Source of the DNA: CAYVHB01 sp964450865 | Lineage (GTDB): Bacteria; Bacillota; Clostridia; Saccharofermentanales; UBA5734 | Direction of reading: 5' to 3' | DNA: 19,462 nt | Assembly (NCBI GenBank): GCA_964450865.1 | Contig: CAYVHB010000045.1 | Span: 1 to 19,462 of the forward strand | Shown: positions 9,291 to 17,093 of the stretch, one piece after another | How positions within the stretch are numbered: position 1 is the stretch's first letter | How the letters are laid out: the number at the start of each line of letters is the position of its first letter | Notes under the pieces: model-generated | Seen by the model: the letters and a program-made list of their open reading frames with translations, nothing else | Databases searched by the model: none | What the model was told of the DNA's origin: nothing | Position numbers and translations under genes: made by a program

Positions 9291-12200
9291 TTACAGATTG
9301 ATCCGCTTACCTTCATGAATTAGTCGAACCAGCTTCTCTTTTAATTCGATGACATATAAATCAACGTCAGATTCCGTCTGTAACAAGCTCATCGAAACCT
9401 TCACAGAAGTTACCGGGACAACAATGGCTGGCAGTAGTGGTGTAGTTGTACCACCACTAGTCGATAAGCTAGATATTTGATTAAGAATCTGAATCCATAG
9501 TTCGCCTTCTATTCGGTTGGCCAAATCCCGAATGACAGCAATAATCGACTGGCTCTCGACTTGATGCATAGTTTGCTCAATTGGTCGCTTCAGTTCAGCT
9601 TGTTTAAATGAATCCAATGTTGAAAATCCATCAGTTGCTAGCAATTGCTCAATTTTCCTTTTGCCGACTTCTATTGCTTTTTCCTTTTCACTGACAAGCA
9701 ACTGATCGACTTGCAACTGCAATTCATCAACCTTAGCCTTGAGTTGCTGAATCTTGCCGCCCTTGAAGCATTCTGGATCATGGAGCGTGCTTTGAATTTC
9801 AACCATTGAGTCCGCATTAAGATAGGTACTGTTTGCCTGGTTATTACTCATGAAATCGCGCGCTCGATCAAAAATCGCTTTCTGTGCGCCGCTCATGAAA
9901 CGGCGGATTGGATCAATGACTTCTTCTTTGGCGGCAAGCCAATGGCTGCGCTGCTCCTTCATGCCAACAACAAACCAGACATATGGTTTATCTCTCATTT
10001 CTCGGATCTCATCAGAGTGCGATTTTAAGACACTAAGAAAGGGGTACTTGCTTTGTTGATTTAGCAATTCATCAAGAGTGCTTTGCAGATCCAGAAAGCC
10101 GCGTTGAATATCCTGACCGATTGTCTTGACCTCATTGGCGCTGGTTGGCGTTTCGAAGAATTCCCTGTAAAACTCTTTAGCCTTGGCCAGATCCCTTTCG
10201 TCGACGATTTCACACGGGTGAATAACGATATTCCCCTGTTTGGATGTATTACGAATGGCTGATTCGATAACCCGAGGATTTTCGAGCAAATTACTGTCTT
10301 CACGCAATTCAACCTTGCCGCGGGTGATCAACTTGGCTAATATGCAAAGCATAGCTGCATAATACCAGCCATAGGGCTTTTTCTCGAAAGCTTCTAGTAG
10401 TGACTTTACTGTGATGCGAGTTCCGGTATTTTTACTGCGTGTGATAAAGGCTAACATTTCTTGTTCAGCCTCTGATAGGTTAGCGACATCGGTTACCAAG
10501 AAGGATTGCTGGGAATTATCGAGATACTTCCCAATATCCGTTTCGAGGTAGGTAATGCCTCGTAACATACTGAGATAGGGATAAGCTCTGGCAACCAGTT
10601 CCTGAAATCCCTTGCTGATCCGTGTTTGTGCGTCTTCTGAAGTGTTTTCCGCAGCAGTTCCGGCAACGAACATCTTGGCCCGCCCGAGGTGGCTACGAAC
10701 CATATCTTCAAGATCCCGCATTTTGTCGTTGTTCTGCTGCAGCTTGAGAGTTAGAATGCTGCGAACTGCCTCTTGTTGAGTCAAGGAGATGGTCTGATTA
10801 CAGTACTTCTCGGTCTTCTTGACCATTAGCAGTTCACGAACCAATCGATCATCAGCTGGCATGATCACCATCAATTCATCTTTCCCGGTGTTTTGCAGAC
10901 GCAAGATTGTCTCATTACCAACGAGGTCATTCAAGGGGCTGATGACATTAATCGCAAGTTCATACTCGCGCCCAACCAGGCGATCATCCAGCTTCTGAGA
11001 ATAGGCATAGTCCTGGCTGTTTTGATCATATCGGATTTTCTTGGTTTTGATCACCCGCTCAAAAACGAGCTTGCCCATCATGTCATGTATAACCGAAGAG
11101 TCGACGTCGGTGTTCTTGATCTCTTGTTCAATATCCTTTTCTTCGTCAGTCAGGAATTCATATAGATCGCCATTCCGACGGATATAGGTTTGCTGATCAA
11201 GGACATTGAGCGCCTCTTCAACTTGCCGACGCAACTTGGCGATATCCTGGTCAAAGTGGTCGATCATCAAAACGCAAAGGTTGCGGATCGATGGCTTGAA
11301 TTCGTTGACATACTTGACCAGGAAGAGGATTTTTAAAAGCTTGAGTTCAAGTGATTCTTTCCCCAACTGCCGCTCGGCTGCCAGAATTGATCGTTGAACT
11401 GTAGATTTCAACGCTGTCTGGATACCCTCAAACATCAGGTCAAAGGTTGCCAATTGACCGACTTCGTGGTCTTCAATCCGCATTGCAACATGCTGGAATA
11501 CACCCAACATCGAGCGTTCACCAACAGAACTGTGTTTGCCTTCAAAGGCATTATGGTCGGAAAGCGCGACGATGGATGACTGAAACAGCTCGAATTGATA
11601 GGGAATAAACGGATAACCGCTGATGAAGTGGTCCCGGTCATTGAATCCTTTGTAATTGCGCGAGCCATCCCCGAATGTGAACAGTGTTCCGAAGTTATTC
11701 TGCTCCTGATGATATAGCTGCTCCAACGCCAGGATGCCTTCTTCGTTCTTTGACAGAAGACGCTTCTGGATAACCTCGGCAACGTTACTGCTGGTCAGCA
11801 GGATCTTGTTCTTAAAGCGTGCCTGGATTTTGGAGAAGTCATTGGTCTGCTGCTGGTTCATCTGTCCCAGAATATTGTCCATATCGCTTTGCGACGTTAC
11901 GATGACCCAGGCCCGCCCGCGGCATTTAGTTGCCAGACTTTCGGCCACAGTCTGCAGGTTAGTCATCAACTTGACATTGTCGGCAATAAATTGTCCGACT
12001 TCATCAACAAAGAAATTCAACCGGAAATTGGCTGGCTGGTGATCAAGATATTCCTTGACCTGGTCGGCGAAGTCTTCGATTGACTGGTGGTATTGCAGGC
12101 GGTATTTCTCGATGATACCTTTGGCTAGATCAGCGTCTTCACCGGTTGCTTTGGCATAAGCCTTGGCAATATTCAGGTTTTCGAGCAAATGCTGTTCGCG

Positions 12201-12779
12201 GCCCTTTTCCCAGGACCGCCCCGTGATCTGCTGATAGGCATCTTTAAAAGCCTGATAAACGCCGCGACTGTCGAGATCCCGCTCGAACTGAGCAACATGG
12301 CCCTGCTTGCCGTAGTAACCACGCATCTCATTAAAGACTTTGAAGAAGACTGCCACCAAGGCATCGATCTGGGTCTTGTTGATGACATCTGCCTTCTGAT
12401 CGATGTTAAACAAGATACTGTGTGACGGAATCGCCAGGGCGCGCTTCAGGTCGCTTTTGAAGATCGCATCATTGATCCGTTCGAGCTTGGGCAAGAAGAG
12501 ATCGGCAGCTTTGACTCTGTCGATTTCTCGATTTTCCAAAAGATAAGCCAGAAGCTTCAATAAATGCGATTTGCCAGATCCAAAGAAACCGGAAATCCAG
12601 GCGCCATTGGCTCCGCTGTAGTTTGTATAAGCATCCAGAAAATTGGCCAGGCTTTTATGAACGATGTCCGTTAAGACATATTCTTCGAACTCAATCCGCA
12701 GCTTGGTCTCATCATCTGCCTTGATAACACCTTCAATTGGACGGCCAACGGGTTTAACAAACAAATCACGTAAACTCAT
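9291..12779 (-). CDS. brxC: BREX protein BrxC, large P-loop ATPase
   Basis: 1162 residues from ATG at 12779. BrxC is the large ATPase present in essentially all BREX systems and is needed for exclusion. Seen (ATG numbering): the family N-terminus SLRDLFVKPVGRPIEGVIKA, Walker A GFFGSGKSH (64-72), and Walker B NFFVDEVGQF (about 256-265), then a long helical C-terminal half with coiled-coil-like segments (for example KGGKIQQLKAKVDELQLQVD). The ATG is preceded by GAGG with eight bases of spacing; an in-frame TTG at 12797 overlaps the brxB stop and is less likely. It lies 14 bases after brxB, so co-translation is expected. Length is usual for the family (about 1100-1250). Confidence 0.97.
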   Translation of the reverse strand: MSLRDLFVKPVGRPIEGVIKADDETKLRIEFEEYVLTDIVHKSLANFLDAYTNYSGANGAWISGFFGSGKSHLLKLLAYLLENREIDRVKAADLFLPKLERINDAIFKSDLKRALAIPSHSILFNIDQKADVINKTQIDALVAVFFKVFNEMRGYYGKQGHVAQFERDLDSRGVYQAFKDAYQQITGRSWEKGREQHLLENLNIAKAYAKATGEDADLAKGIIEKYRLQYHQSIEDFADQVKEYLDHQPANFRLNFFVDEVGQFIADNVKLMTNLQTVAESLATKCRGRAWVIVTSQSDMDNILGQMNQQQTNDFSKIQARFKNKILLTSSNVAEVIQKRLLSKNEEGILALEQLYHQEQNNFGTLFTFGDGSRNYKGFNDRDHFISGYPFIPYQFELFQSSIVALSDHNAFEGKHSSVGERSMLGVFQHVAMRIEDHEVGQLATFDLMFEGIQTALKSTVQRSILAAERQLGKESLELKLLKILFLVKYVNEFKPSIRNLCVLMIDHFDQDIAKLRRQVEEALNVLDQQTYIRRNGDLYEFLTDEEKDIEQEIKNTDVDSSVIHDMMGKLVFERVIKTKKIRYDQNSQDYAYSQKLDDRLVGREYELAINVISPLNDLVGNETILRLQNTGKDELMVIMPADDRLVRELLMVKKTEKYCNQTISLTQQEAVRSILTLKLQQNNDKMRDLEDMVRSHLGRAKMFVAGTAAENTSEDAQTRISKGFQELVARAYPYLSMLRGITYLETDIGKYLDNSQQSFLVTDVANLSEAEQEMLAFITRSKNTGTRITVKSLLEAFEKKPYGWYYAAMLCILAKLITRGKVELREDSNLLENPRVIESAIRNTSKQGNIVIHPCEIVDERDLAKAKEFYREFFETPTSANEVKTIGQDIQRGFLDLQSTLDELLNQQSKYPFLSVLKSHSDEIREMRDKPYVWFVVGMKEQRSHWLAAKEEVIDPIRRFMSGAQKAIFDRARDFMSNNQANSTYLNADSMVEIQSTLHDPECFKGGKIQQLKAKVDELQLQVDQLLVSEKEKAIEVGKRKIEQLLATDGFSTLDSFKQAELKRPIEQTMHQVESQSIIAVIRDLANRIEGELWIQILNQISSLSTSGGTTTPLLPAIVVPVTSVKVSMSLLQTESDVDLYVIELKEKLVRLIHEGKRINL

Positions 12780-12793
12780 GTCGGTTACCTCAC

Positions 12794-13396
12794 TCAAATC
12801 TCAAAGTGCTCAATATCAAAGGCCCGATAATAATTATTGCCGGACGGCAGATCAAAAAGGTTCAGCATGAAGCCCTTCTCCAATGAAGGAGTGTAGGAGC
12901 CTGGAAAGAAAAACACCGTTGGTTTATACTTGGCTGTACTCTGCATGTTTTCCAGCAGGTTATGCGTGCGGATGTATGGGTACACCTCGCCAATGCCGGT
13001 TATAACCAGAATATCAAAAGGCTGAGTATCCATCTTGGCCGCAATAGCCGGTACCAGATTCTCCCTGGCATCCAGCACACCATCAAACAGCTCAAGCAAT
13101 TCCTGTTTGGTAACGGTTGGCTCAATCTCAAGTATCTGTTCCCATATGCCGCGCTCCTGAAGCATTTCGATGCTTAAGTCGTACAGGTCAATACGACAGA
13201 CGCGAATCCCTTTCATCTCCAAGTGTGTGATCAGGTTATTCTCCAGTGATTTCATCTCATCCGATTCAGACGGCTTAAAAGAGAAAATGAAAAAGGGGAC
13301 CTCATTGCCGATTCCCTGCATTTTAAGAAACCTTTCGCTGGACATAACCTTCAAAAGGTGATTGAATCGTTCAGTTATGGTTTTTTTGGGTTTCAT
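12794..13396 (-). CDS. brxB: BREX protein BrxB (DUF1788)
   Basis: 200 residues from ATG at 13396, chosen because GGGGAG lies seven bases upstream; an ATG six codons earlier (13414) has no clear site. BrxB is a small core protein of type 1 BREX with a Rossmann-like core and no assigned enzymatic activity. Seen: FDILVITGIGEVYPYIRTH (about 128-146), KPTVFFFPGSYTP (about 157-169) and a C-terminal NYYRAFDIEHFEI, all characteristic of DUF1788. The gene ends 14 bases before the brxC ATG and starts 37 bases after brxA. Assignment rests on these blocks and on position. Confidence 0.94.
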   Translation of the reverse strand: MKPKKTITERFNHLLKVMSSERFLKMQGIGNEVPFFIFSFKPSESDEMKSLENNLITHLEMKGIRVCRIDLYDLSIEMLQERGIWEQILEIEPTVTKQELLELFDGVLDARENLVPAIAAKMDTQPFDILVITGIGEVYPYIRTHNLLENMQSTAKYKPTVFFFPGSYTPSLEKGFMLNLFDLPSGNNYYRAFDIEHFEI

Positions 13397-13433
13397 CAAT
13401 CGTCTCCCCTTCATCTAGGCCCTGACTAATGCG

Positions 13434-14033
13434 TCAGGTTTGAACGTAGCCCGGAAATATCCGGATATCATCGGATACAGCCTGTTTAAAATGATTGGCC
13501 AGCTGAGGGCTGAAGATGATGGGGTTGATTTCCTGCTGTTGGCTGATAATGCCGGCTTCCCTCATAATCCTGAATAAGACTGATCGTAACTTTACTCGGG
13601 TTGTGGGCTTGATCGAACTGATTCGACTGTCCCATTCCGCCTTTTTATCAAAGAAATTGTCAAAATCTTGCATATCGATATGGGGACTCATTCTGACAAA
13701 TCGTTCATGCAGAACTTCGATTGTGAATTCTGCAATAAACGGATACCGACGACAGATGGCCAGCCAGAGTAAATACCCCTGTTCCTTCTGGTGAGCAGCA
13801 AGGAACAGAGCCAGTTCATTATCGGCTAATTTCATCAGGCGAAAAACAACTTCACGCACGATCCGCTCACGCGCCGACATAGTCCTGATCTGTAGCAGAT
13901 TGTCCCTGCATGCGAGTTTGCGGACCTGGGTCCAATCTTTTATCTCAATATAGAGCTTGGCGAGCAAAACTGATTCTGAAAGCAGGAGCCCACCAACCGT
14001 AAATGACATGTTATATGTAGAAGCAGCCGTCAT
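13434..14033 (-). CDS. brxA: BREX protein BrxA (DUF1819)
   Basis: 199 residues from ATG at 14033, the first gene of the operon. BrxA is a small all-helical protein; homologues bind DNA. Seen: N-terminal YNMSFTVGGLLLSESVLLAKLY (about 7-28), which is the DUF1819 signature, ARERIVREVVFRLMKLADNE (about 55-74), and a C-terminal winged-helix-like end (RVKLRSVLFRIMREAGII). Start choice: GCGAGG lies five bases before this ATG, while an ATG eight codons earlier (14057) has no ribosome binding site. It lies 37 bases upstream of brxB. Its likely promoter is at 14096-14125. Confidence 0.94.
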   Translation of the reverse strand: MTAASTYNMSFTVGGLLLSESVLLAKLYIEIKDWTQVRKLACRDNLLQIRTMSARERIVREVVFRLMKLADNELALFLAAHQKEQGYLLWLAICRRYPFIAEFTIEVLHERFVRMSPHIDMQDFDNFFDKKAEWDSRISSIKPTTRVKLRSVLFRIMREAGIISQQQEINPIIFSPQLANHFKQAVSDDIRIFPGYVQT

Positions 14034-14095
14034 GATAACCTCGCCTGTCAATGTCATTCAAATCGCAATATAATCTATGAACATCAACATTTAAC

Positions 14096-14125
14096 ATTAT
14101 AACCTTATTTGTGCTTGCATGACCA
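14096..14125 (-). promoter_or_regulatory. Putative promoter of the BREX operon
   Basis: On the minus strand TGGTCA (14125-14120) and a perfect TATAAT (14101-14096) are separated by 18 bases, giving an expected leader of about 55 bases before the brxA ATG. The -35 match is moderate. The region is AT-rich and no other gene lies between it and the divergent operon. Confidence 0.45.
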
Positions 14126-14193
14126 AATATTTGAACCTGAAAAGGGAATCCATATTCATTGTCCGTATTTTTGAATATGATAGATCTTCTGTG

Positions 14194-14235
14194 GTGATGG
14201 TGTGACAACTCAAAATGTCAGAATCACCCCATCAT
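14194..14235. repeat. Imperfect inverted repeat between the divergent operons
   Basis: GATGGTG and TGACA on the left face TGTCA and CACCCCATC on the right across an eight-base loop (14208-14215), with an unpaired GAAT. It could be a hairpin or a binding site upstream of brxA. There is no T-run on either strand, so a rho-independent terminator is not supported. Confidence 0.3.
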
Positions 14236-14256
14236 CAACCCCGCGAAAAAATCTGC

Positions 14257-14285
14257 TTGTCAAATAAGAACATACGTTCTATAAT
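14257..14285 (+). promoter_or_regulatory. Sigma-A-type promoter of the SOS operon
   Basis: TTGTCA (14257-14262), a 17-base spacer and TATAAT (14280-14285): a near-consensus housekeeping promoter, about 24 bases before the first start codon. The spacer is filled by a LexA box. Confidence 0.85.
14267..14280. promoter_or_regulatory. LexA (DinR) operator
   Basis: AGAACATACGTTCT contains the core GAAC-N4-GTTC, and its centre ATAC fits the Gram-positive form GAACRNRYGTTY. It lies exactly between the -35 and -10 boxes, so bound LexA should block RNA polymerase until DNA damage triggers LexA self-cleavage. This points to SOS control of the plus-strand operon. The known box is established for Firmicutes; its function here is inferred. 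Confidence 0.85.
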
Positions 14286-14308
14286 GATCTCGCAAGGGGG
14301 TGATTGCG

Positions 14309-14563
14309 GTGAGCCAACGTGTGCCTGTGCGGGTGCTGGTCGAATGTCGTGAAGACGGGAAAATGGTGCCGATGCAGATCACCTGGCCGGACGGCAGGGT
14401 GTTTGCGGTTGACCGGCTGCTGGATGTCCGGAAAGCGCCAGCCAAGTCCGGCGGGGCGGGCGTCCGGTTCCTGTGCCGGATCCAGGGCCGGGAAGTGCCG
14501 CTCTACTTTGGCCTGGATAACAGCGGCACCCGCGAGATCTGGTGGTGTGACGGCAAGGAGTAA
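14309..14563 (+). CDS. Small SOS-controlled protein, function unknown (DUF6504-like appearance)
   Basis: 84 residues from GTG at 14309 (GGGGG eight bases upstream; a GTG three codons earlier overlaps the site). Mostly beta-type sequence: RVPVRVLVECREDGKMVPM, ITWPDGRVFAVDRLLDVR, then VRFLCRIQGREVPLYF and a terminal EIWW. From memory this resembles the short proteins encoded beside Y-family DNA polymerases in clostridia and actinobacteria (DUF6504), which would suit the LexA-controlled promoter. No polymerase gene is present here. GC-rich, unlike the neighbouring BREX intergenic DNA. The family call is tentative; the gene itself is well supported by promoter, ribosome binding site and codon pattern. 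Confidence 0.75.
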   Translation: MSQRVPVRVLVECREDGKMVPMQITWPDGRVFAVDRLLDVRKAPAKSGGAGVRFLCRIQGREVPLYFGLDNSGTREIWWCDGKE

Positions 14564-14626
14564 GCTGCCAGCATGCGCAGGCGCTGAATGGGTTGGCTTA
14601 GCCATTATCCAGCAGGAGAATCAGCA

Positions 14627-15340
14627 ATGGAAGAACAGTTTACATATTTTCCGCCCCCGGACAACACGTTCATCCGCCTGGCTGAATTCTACTTGGACCA
14701 TGCCATGGCCGAGGAGCTGAACGGCCTGGCTGGCTGCCTGGATCGGATTCGGATTTCACCGGCCAGCCACCCGGCCCTTGAAATACCGGGCGATGACCCC
14801 GATGAGCCTGAACGCCTGAAGGAACTGACCGGGGTTATTCTCTACCACCACCCCGTGTTTGCGTACTACCCGAACAAATTCACGGACGGCAGCAATCCGC
14901 CGGCCTGTCTCAGTTATGACGGCTTGACCGGGGTGGGTCAGCCGGGTGGCAACTGCAGTCAGTGCCCGCTCAACCAGTTCGGATCCGGCAGCAATGGCGG
15001 CAAGGCCTGCCAGAATCGTCACCGGTTGTTCATCTTGCGCGAAGGCGAGGTCTTCCCGCTGCAGTTCACGCTGCCGACGGGGTCGCTGTGCGACTTGGCA
15101 AGCTATGTCCAGCGCCTGCTCTCCAGGGGCAAGAAATCGAACGCGGTCATCAGCCGGCTCATGCTGAAGCGGGTCGTGACCGGCAACGGCCAAACCGGTG
15201 TGCGGGTGCGTTTTATCCTGGCCCGCGATCTCCAGCCCGACGAGTACAAACTGATCAGGAAACTGTCGGCCAATGTCCGTATTTTCAGCAAGAACATCGG
15301 TGTTGATCTGGACAGCCTGGCCGAGCCCTGGCGTGCATAG
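14627..15340 (+). CDS. Four-cysteine protein of unknown function, SOS operon
   Basis: 237 residues from ATG at 14627 (AGGAG eight bases upstream; the in-frame ATG at 14588 lacks a site). Second gene of the LexA-controlled operon, 63 bases after the first. Seen: a predominantly polar N-terminus, then Cys94, Cys110-x2-Cys113 and Cys128 around NCSQCPLNQFGSGSNGGKAC, which could hold zinc or an iron-sulfur cluster. After these comes a conserved-looking block LPTGSLCDLASYVQRLLSRGKKSN (split at about 149-172). The layout recalls uncharacterised proteins of phages and integrative elements, and I cannot name a function. The frame stops at TAG (15338-15340), but coding-like sequence continues in the same frame, so the protein may originally have been about 300 residues. 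GC-rich throughout. Confidence 0.8.
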   Translation: MEEQFTYFPPPDNTFIRLAEFYLDHAMAEELNGLAGCLDRIRISPASHPALEIPGDDPDEPERLKELTGVILYHHPVFAYYPNKFTDGSNPPACLSYDGLTGVGQPGGNCSQCPLNQFGSGSNGGKACQNRHRLFILREGEVFPLQFTLPTGSLCDLASYVQRLLSRGKKSNAVISRLMLKRVVTGNGQTGVRVRFILARDLQPDEYKLIRKLSANVRIFSKNIGVDLDSLAEPWRA

Positions 15341-15535
15341 AAGCCGATTTGCCAGGCCGCCAGTGAGAGCCTGGGAAGACAGCAGCTGCAGAAGATCATC
15401 TACACCATCAACATGAGGGTTCCCGAGGGTTCCCGCAGCCAGCCGGTTCAGGCTGATGCTCCAGGCGAACCGCTGAAAATAAAAAAATCCCGGCTCACCA
15501 TATCCGGGTTCCTGTACTGGGGCTTCTATATGTAA
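15341..15535 (+). pseudogene. Coding-like tail in frame after an amber stop
   Basis: 64 sense codons follow the TAG in the same frame and end at TAA (15533-15535). The codons are GC3-rich and read QLQKIIYTINMRVPEGSR, then PGEPLKIKKSRLTISGFLYW, which looks like a real protein end. There is no convincing start codon with a ribosome binding site. It may be the detached C-terminus of the 237-residue protein after a nonsense mutation, the 3' remnant of a separate gene, or a readthrough extension. The terminator hairpin begins at its stop codon, so transcription does cover it. Confidence 0.5.
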
Positions 15536-15565
15536 AAGCCTGTCGGCAGCCGGCCGACAGGCTTT
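15535..15565 (+). terminator. Strong hairpin terminator of the SOS operon
   Basis: A perfect 13-base-pair stem (AAAGCCTGTCGGC and GCCGACAGGCTTT) with a five-base loop. It is followed by CTCTT and preceded by AAAA, so it may also stop minus-strand transcripts coming from the araC-type gene. Confidence 0.8.
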
Positions 15566-15774
15566 CTCTTGACAATTGTACTGCCGGAGCTGCTGCTCCA
15601 GGCAGAGGGATCTTGATCTATTCATCAGTCTAGACCATTTTTTCTTTTAAATCGGTCATGCCGGTTACTCACGATAAAGGCTGTAACAAATAGTCACGCC
15701 CGGAAAAGGTTTCACGGCTGGCCTGCCTGGCGGTTTTTGTGGTCGAGCTGGTTGTTTGATCAGTTATCTCTTGT
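15566..15774. other. Intergenic spacer with a second hairpin
   Basis: No gene seen. CTGCCGGAGC (15581-15590) pairs with GCTCC-A-GGCAG (15595-15605) around TGCT, a 10-base-pair stem with one bulge and no T-run. The rest is featureless between the terminator and the end of the regulator gene. Confidence 0.4.
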
Positions 15775-16740
15775 TTATGAGTGAATTTTCTGACGAAATT
15801 CTTGCGGTGTTACCCCGGAAAACCGCTTGAATACCTTGATAAAATATCCCGAATCGTCAAATCCCAGGGAACCGGCGATCGACCGAATCGATTGATCCGT
15901 ATTTTCCAGCAGTTTTCTGGCCGATTGGATTTTGACCTGGTTGACATAGTCAGAGAGATTCCCCAAATTGGCTTTAGCGAACAGCTTGCTGAAATAACTC
16001 GTGGAGATATTGCAGAGCGCTGCCATCTCTTTCAGGGTGATTCTTGCCTGGGGATTCTTTTCAATATAATCAAGCGCCGGCTGGATCAGGTCAACTTTTT
16101 GCAGGCTGGAATTGGTAGCAGCTTGAGTCGTCCATCTGGCTTCAGTTCGCGCTGGCCGGGCTTCCAGATCACCGATTTTGAGTCGCAAATCAGAGATGGT
16201 TTCCATGGCGATTGCTTCATTGATGATCAGTTTGCCGATATCCGTGAGCAATTGTGTGACGGCATTGATTCTCTCCAGTGTCATTTTTGGTAATTGTTCA
16301 TACAGCGATTGAAAATCGGACTGACTTGCTAACTGGCTCGCATAATTAATGATCGGCAAAATGGGTTCCTGTTTGCCGGCTGCCGGCTGAGGTTCCAAGA
16401 GAACCTGACCCGCCATGAACGCCCCGAGGAACATATTGTTGTAGATAATCGGAATGGCGATGTCGATGATACCGGCATGGCAATAATAGATATACGGCTT
16501 GCCGGTTCTGGCGGCTTCAAGTGCGGCATGTGAATCGCATGTTTCACAATATTTACGCCATTCAGCTGTAGCGCGGACTCGTTTGCAGAATCCGCTGCAA
16601 TAGCTGTGGGTCGTTAGCGGCACGCCCTTATAATCGACCGCGATCAAGGCCAGGCCAGTTGCCAAGGCAATGTCGTCCTGGACCTTTTGATATTTGCTGG
16701 TATTCAAGAGCCCTTTCAGGTTGTACATGGTCGTTTTCAA
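15775..16740 (-). CDS. PocR-domain AraC-family transcriptional regulator
   Basis: 321 residues. Seen: N-terminal PocR-type sensor (about 12-175) with the family cysteines in YCSGFCKRV (47-55), YCETC (64-68) and YYCHAGIIDIAIPI (85-98). After a short linker (185-215) comes an AraC DNA-binding domain (about 218-318) with two helix-turn-helix units, LKEMAALCNISTSYFSKLF and IRSIAGSLGFDDSGYFIKVF, ending in the usual SGVTPQEFRQ. PocR-AraC proteins commonly activate glycerol, dihydroxyacetone or propanediol use, and the divergent gene is a gldA/dhaL remnant, so the ancestral target was very likely that operon. TTG is taken as the start because GGAG lies nine bases upstream; an ATG four codons later is too far from the site. 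Intact. Confidence 0.9.
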   Translation of the reverse strand: MKTTMYNLKGLLNTSKYQKVQDDIALATGLALIAVDYKGVPLTTHSYCSGFCKRVRATAEWRKYCETCDSHAALEAARTGKPYIYYCHAGIIDIAIPIIYNNMFLGAFMAGQVLLEPQPAAGKQEPILPIINYASQLASQSDFQSLYEQLPKMTLERINAVTQLLTDIGKLIINEAIAMETISDLRLKIGDLEARPARTEARWTTQAATNSSLQKVDLIQPALDYIEKNPQARITLKEMAALCNISTSYFSKLFAKANLGNLSDYVNQVKIQSARKLLENTDQSIRSIAGSLGFDDSGYFIKVFKRFSGVTPQEFRQKIHS

Positions 16741-17093
16741 GGGGCAACTCTCCCGTTAAGCCTGAGCAAGGTAAAATGATATCCGAAAATCTCGCATAAA
16801 AGTGCCATATATTTCGATTCTATAGCAAATATTTGGCTGAATCAATATAACCTGGTCGGAAAACGAGGCTTCTTTGGTGCAAATTTCCCCTTGCGCTGAC
16901 CCATCAGCAGACAATAAATTACTATTTTCTTTTCCAATCGTTGGATCGAGCAGACCAATGTATTTTATGTTCCGCTTTCCTATAATAACGATGAAACTAC
17001 CCCATATTCCGGAAAAATGCAGCCAGCCAGAAAATGAAGCCAGCAGCCGCACTGGAAATCCAGGCAAAAGCAAAATGAGCAGTCGAGGTTATT
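16741..17093. other. Divergent regulatory region between araC-type gene and gldA remnant
   Basis: 353 bases without a convincing gene. A possible minus-strand promoter for the regulator is TTGATT (16845-16840), 17 bases, TAGAAT (16822-16817). On the plus strand a perfect TATAAT (16981-16986) has only a weak -35 (TGTATT, 16 bases upstream). The region is AT-rich and would be expected to hold the regulator's binding sites, but no clear direct repeats were found. Confidence 0.4.
16817..16845 (-). promoter_or_regulatory. Putative promoter of the PocR/AraC gene
   Basis: TTGATT and TAGAAT separated by 17 bases on the minus strand, about 75 bases upstream of the TTG start. Plausible but not close to consensus. 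Confidence 0.35.

Noticed and set aside
14011..14208. 65-codon minus-strand frame overlapping the start of brxA
   Set aside because: It lacks a ribosome binding site, covers the proposed BREX promoter, and continues out of frame into brxA; no family resemblance.
15415..15434. Tandem GAGGGTTCCC repeat
   Set aside because: Two copies only, inside coding-like sequence; no other copies seen nearby.
15481..15510. Minus-strand terminator-like hairpin (CCCGG/CCGGG followed by T-run)
   Set aside because: Only five base pairs with a 10-base loop, and the A-run reads as Lys-Ile-Lys-Lys codons of the coding-like tail; the strong hairpin at 15535-15565 lies upstream of it for minus transcripts.
14756..15625. 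289-codon minus-strand frame
   Set aside because: It lies opposite the 237-residue SOS-operon gene and its tail; high G+C makes long antisense frames, and the plus strand has promoter, ribosome binding sites and terminator.
16756..17073. 105-codon minus-strand frame upstream of the PocR/AraC gene
   Set aside because: It occupies the divergent regulatory region, has no clear ribosome binding site and no recognisable domain; AT-rich chance frame.
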